From contig MU271150.1 in NCBI GenBank assembly GCA_021432605.1, positions 1,798,001 through 1,862,000 of the forward strand: a DNA stretch of 64,000 nt, read 5' to 3'. A model generated the notes under the pieces. That model saw only the letters and a program-made list of their open reading frames with translations. It did not search any database and was not told the DNA's origin. Position 1 is the stretch's first letter; each line of letters opens with the position of its first letter. The DNA comes from Coniochaeta sp. PMI_546 (taxonomy: Eukaryota; Ascomycota; Sordariomycetes; Coniochaetales; Coniochaetaceae). Shown piece by piece: positions 60,521 to 64,000 of this stretch. A program made the position numbers and the translations under genes.

Positions 60521-63267
60521 GGGGGACAGTCCGGACAGTCGAGGCTGACGGGGCTGGACCCCCAGGCGATTAGGTGACGCTTCTCGATCGTCCAATCGGA
60601 AGTCTAGCGCGGCAGGTATTGACGACGACGACCGGCGGCGGTGATGAGACGAGGCAAACGGTGAAGAAATCGAGGATTCCAGGGTGACAGTGTTTCCGGG
60701 CCAGATTGGCAACCTCAAGTGGAAGCCACTCTGGAGGATCTCGATAGTGATTGGCGATGCTAGAGTGGCCGCGGAGGGAGATGGGCTGAACGGTAAAAAA
60801 GAGCGACAAAATAAAAAAAAGGGTCGTTATCACTGATCAGGGTACTACCTTAGTATCAAGTGCTACTAACCAAACCTCAGAGTGACAATGTCTCACAGGG
60901 GGTTACACGAGCTGTTGCTCCTAATCTCGACCGGCGACCCAGTGAAACGGCGTCGAAGTTTAGGCCACCTTTTCTCGCTCCACCGTTCTGTCGGATTTTC
61001 GTTGGTTGAGATTGAGGTGTGGAGTTGACGACGATGGCGAGATCATGATTAAAGGGTTTGGATGATTCCGGGCGGCCTGGCTTGGCAACGAGGCAAAGTA
61101 ACATCGTATTCCGCAATTGCAATTGATGGACTGGCGCCGGTACATGGCAATAACTAGAAGCGCCCGGTCAGCAAACACTTAGTATCAATCAGCCTCTGTG
61201 TCTTCGCCACGGAATTGGCTGGCTGAACAGATGGCACTGATGATGCTTCAAGCACCCGCTGCAGCAGGCCGCTGAATGACCGCCCTTGTCCAATCCAAAC
61301 ACTGAAAACCATGGCGACGCAATCTAGCTTTATTCTCCGATTCAGGGGGTCATCCACTGTAACTCGAGAAGCTTGGCAAGATCCCATTCTTTCACTCAGA
61401 CTTCTACACTGTACACTACACTAAGCAACCGGACGATTCGAAATGACGGTTCGGTCATTTCCAGAAACGAGTGAAAGTAAGGTACACGTAAACCAGGAAA
61501 CTATCCAAATCAGGAAACATGATGTGCGATAAGCCGCAGACACGGCAAAGTCCCGCAGGCTATTTACAGCTTTCCCGGTAATCATTCTAGAATGGAGGTT
61601 CGTAATCGTAAACGGAGGGTCTCATGATGATCCATGTGGCAGGTGTGCTTCGTAAAACGGCCACACCGTTGAAACGAGTAAGGTACATAAGGTACCGGTA
61701 GTAGATTTCTGCTGGAAGCCAAGGCGTCAATGAGTTCTCGCCATAAGCGCTACCTTTCCTTAGCACGAAGATTTTCGGCCCAATCGAACAAAGAACTATT
61801 CCTTTTGGTTGGTCATCGGCATAGGTATGTTTACATAGTAGCCCACAGGAAGTCCAAACATGTTAGATTGGCAGTGCCGAACTTACATAGAATTCACAGT
61901 AGGCTCGCTGGCGACTGAATCTTCAAATTTAAGGGGCTCTTGTTACGTCGCGGGCCATCTTCTTATCAACTGGAGTACCTCTACCTTACTTGTAGATTTG
62001 ATAAGTCGCCTACCTTATGTTACGGTTAACAGCTGTGATACCGTTACACTGACGCTTGGAAATGGAAGCACAAGCAACCCTAGGACTCATGCAGTTGCTG
62101 AATCCCGGTTTGCGCTGCCGTCATCCATTCATGTCAGTTCTCCGCGGCAGAGCCGATCCGTTAGGTATACCCCGGGCGGTCGCTGCCAAACGGAGCCGGA
62201 GCCGGCGCCGGGGCTGGGCCTTGACTGTAGCCCGGTCCGGTCCGGTGTGCAACACCATCCAAATCCCCGTGTTATATGAAACTAAACTCGTGGCAATTAG
62301 AACAGTCTCACTTCTCGGCAGATTGTCCATATAATCTGGTATGATCACCTCGTCCCATACCTCATATATCCTGTGTTGGGCGAGCAATGGTCGTGTCGAT
62401 ATCTGCGAGCACCTTGCTTTAACCAGAAGGTACAATCGGGCAATAGATGAGATGTGTAGAGATTCAAGAATCTCTTTCCTTTAAACTCAGGTATCTCTCA
62501 ATCATGCAGTCAAGTGCGTACTACCTAAAGGTGCGAATATATCGATTGTTGAGCCAAATTGTTTACCTCCAGGGTGAAGCGAGGTGCGAGCGACGTCGGG
62601 AATTTGAACAATAGCTGATTCAGCTCCAACATCGGTTATCGGGGTGTGGCTCTGTAGTTCATGCTCTCTGATGGCATCGACTGCGATGACCACTGCAAAT
62701 TTGTATAAAAGAAGACATTGCGTATTAGCAAACGCAACGAGCTGATCAGTAGGCCTTCCAGTCCACACGGCCAGGACGCGTAATAGTTTGAGGTAGTCTA
62801 CTAATAGTGAATCCGGAAGAGTCCCCGAGATCCAGCTTATTGCCGTAAGAACATGTCTCAACTTAGCCCGTCCAATTGACAAGTTGCATGCACCATCCCA
62901 ACCTGGGTCTGTAGCTGCATTACATCCCACATGCTGCCAGGTAGGCCGGGTTGATTCCACCCAATCGCTCAGTGCCGAAAGCAATGCGCCCGCCTCAGAC
63001 GATCAAGGTCCAAGCTGTGATGCACGCCAGCCATCCAGGTGGTTCCTTCCTTTTCCTTGATTCAATGCTCCTCAAGCCGCTCCCTTCCCCAGCATAAGAA
63101 GACCCTAGGTTCCTCACCGCTCTGCCCGCTCTTCTCTTTTCCTTTCCTTCAATTTCCTCAACCTCGAGTTCTCACCACCACACACCATCTCAGCTACTGT
63201 CCCAGACAAAGCTCCTTCACATCGTCATTCCACAGCAATTGTCACTCGACAGCCCACAGCAACTATC
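60521..63267. other. Divergent gene-free region
   Basis: About 2.7 kb between the GT34 gene and the small cysteine-rich gene. The last 220 bases are very C/T-rich leader. The longest frame, 62502-62984 on the minus strand, has no ATG anywhere and is not called. TACCT-type short motifs recur but form no clear repeat. Confidence 0.45.
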
Positions 63268-63543
63268 ATGCCTGCCTCACAAGCTCCCCAGCAGCAGCAA
63301 CCAATGGAGCTTACTCCAGCGGACGGAACCATCACCCAGCAGCCTGTAAGTTCAGCCTGCACCAAGAAGAATATAACGCCATGTTCTGTCTGCACGAATC
63401 ATCGCAGAATGCAATTGCTAACAGCCAATTGCCCTCGACAGACTGCTGAGCCGCAGCCGGAGATGCAGGAGGTCTCTCTCCGTGGAGGCTTCTTTGAGGA
63501 GTGTGGCTGCTGCGGCTGCAGCGAGGAGTGTGCTTGCTGCTAA
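63268..63543 (+). CDS. Small cysteine-rich protein (59 residues)
   Basis: Two exons, 63268-63345 and 63442-63543, give 59 residues. The 96-base intron has a perfect GTAAGT donor, a TTGCTAACAG branch and a CTCGACAG acceptor, and is in phase 0. The N-terminal 40 residues are Gln/Pro-rich and polar (MPASQAPQQQQPMELTPADG at the start). The end is GGFFEECGCCGCSEECACC, with eight cysteines in the last 13 residues, arranged as CGCCGC and CACC. No signal peptide is seen, so secretion by the usual route is unlikely. The cluster resembles metallothionein-type metal binding or a palmitoylated CYSTM-like tail, but the hydrophobic segment of CYSTM proteins is missing. A strong C/T-rich leader precedes the ATG. 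Unspliced reading stays open but adds an unrelated insert, so the spliced form is preferred. Confidence 0.75.
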   Translation: MPASQAPQQQQPMELTPADGTITQQPVSSACTKKNITPCSVCTNHRRMQLLTANCPRQTAEPQPEMQEVSLRGGFFEECGCCGCSEECACC

Positions 63544-64000
63544 ACAGCTTTCTCCAGCTAGAATCGCCGTCGTAGCTGCTCATCGCCGTCGGACAGTGAA
63601 ATCTTGAGCGAGAACCACGAATGGAGGTCATGTTTTGGTGCTAGTTTTCGGAAGGAGTGCTGGACTGAGGACGGCATATGTCGCTGAAGGTGGTCGTCTT
63701 TGTAGATCCATTCCTTGCGCTCAGCAGCAACATGAACACATTGCATTGAGCTTTCGCTCGACAACCAAGAGTCTCTGCATTGCAACAATCGCACTCGCAG
63801 CTCAACGTCTGTCGTTAACAGATAATGCCCACAAAACATGAGCCTTGCGGCTCTTATGTAGAATGACGTTCGGCTGGTGCTATATCTTGGCATGCTTGGC
63901 CCTCCAAGCAGCGCCTTGGCATCTGCTTACGTGTCCAGCAATCCATCAAACCGCCGCGTGCTTTCAATCCTCACAGGACTTTGACTAGGCACCACAAGCT
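63544..64000. other. 3' flank of the cysteine-rich gene
   Basis: No gene is supported to the window end. It probably begins with the 3' UTR of the cysteine-rich gene. Confidence 0.45.

Noticed and set aside
62502-62984. A 160-codon open frame on the minus strand with hydrophobic stretches.
   Set aside because: It contains no ATG at all, is closed by a stop just upstream, and no splice partner with coding character was found.

Overview
The window is nuclear DNA of a filamentous ascomycete (Pezizomycotina). The genes carry short introns, mostly 49-100 nt, with GTRNGT donors and CTAAC/CTGAC branch sites close to the acceptor. Gene starts are preceded by pyrimidine-rich leaders. The proteins are clearly fungal: class IV chitin synthase, Skt5, Erv29, Rtc3 and a GT34 mannosyltransferase. 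I could not place it to class or genus. I found no tRNA, rRNA, CRISPR array, transposon or virus-like element.

Layout. 1-771: last nucleotide-binding domain of an ABC exporter, cut by the window edge. 1816-4507: ERV29/SURF4 cargo receptor, convergent with an uncharacterised acidic protein. 5976-11257: PP2A B55 subunit, then a UDP-GlcNAc-type nucleotide-sugar transporter (YEA4 type). 11873-19715: AMP deaminase, convergent with a class IV (Chs3-type) chitin synthase. 19716-24763: a five-kilobase gene-free spacer. 24764-31539: SKT5/CHS4 chitin synthase activator, convergent with Polo kinase. 32353-34289: OPA3-like protein, then a small uncharacterised protein. 34290-38259: gene-free. 38260-41345: small four-helix membrane protein, then RTC3 (SBDS fold). 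41914-49057: RhoGEF (DH-PH), divergent from the proteasome chaperone NAS2, then Ran GTPase. 50048-58018: secreted GH16 glucanase, a protein with an HEVVH zinc-peptidase-like motif, and an uncharacterised three-exon protein. 58829-63543: GT34 Golgi mannosyltransferase, divergent from a 59-residue cysteine-rich protein.

How genes may work together. Several genes serve the cell wall: chitin synthase and its activator Skt5 as divergent neighbours, a YEA4-type UDP-GlcNAc transporter (needed for normal chitin in yeast), a GH16 glucanase, a GT34 mannosyltransferase and a RhoGEF. This could be chance linkage, but the chitin synthase/Skt5 pair is the most notable organisational feature. The rest (PP2A-B55, Polo, Ran, Nas2, Erv29, OPA3, AMP deaminase) are conserved housekeeping genes. 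The least-known genes lie at 3524-4507, 33526-34289, 53759-55550, 56719-58018 and 63268-63543.

All exon boundaries were read by eye from splice consensus, reading-frame continuity and family conservation. For multi-exon genes the coordinates give the whole span and the exons are listed in the text.
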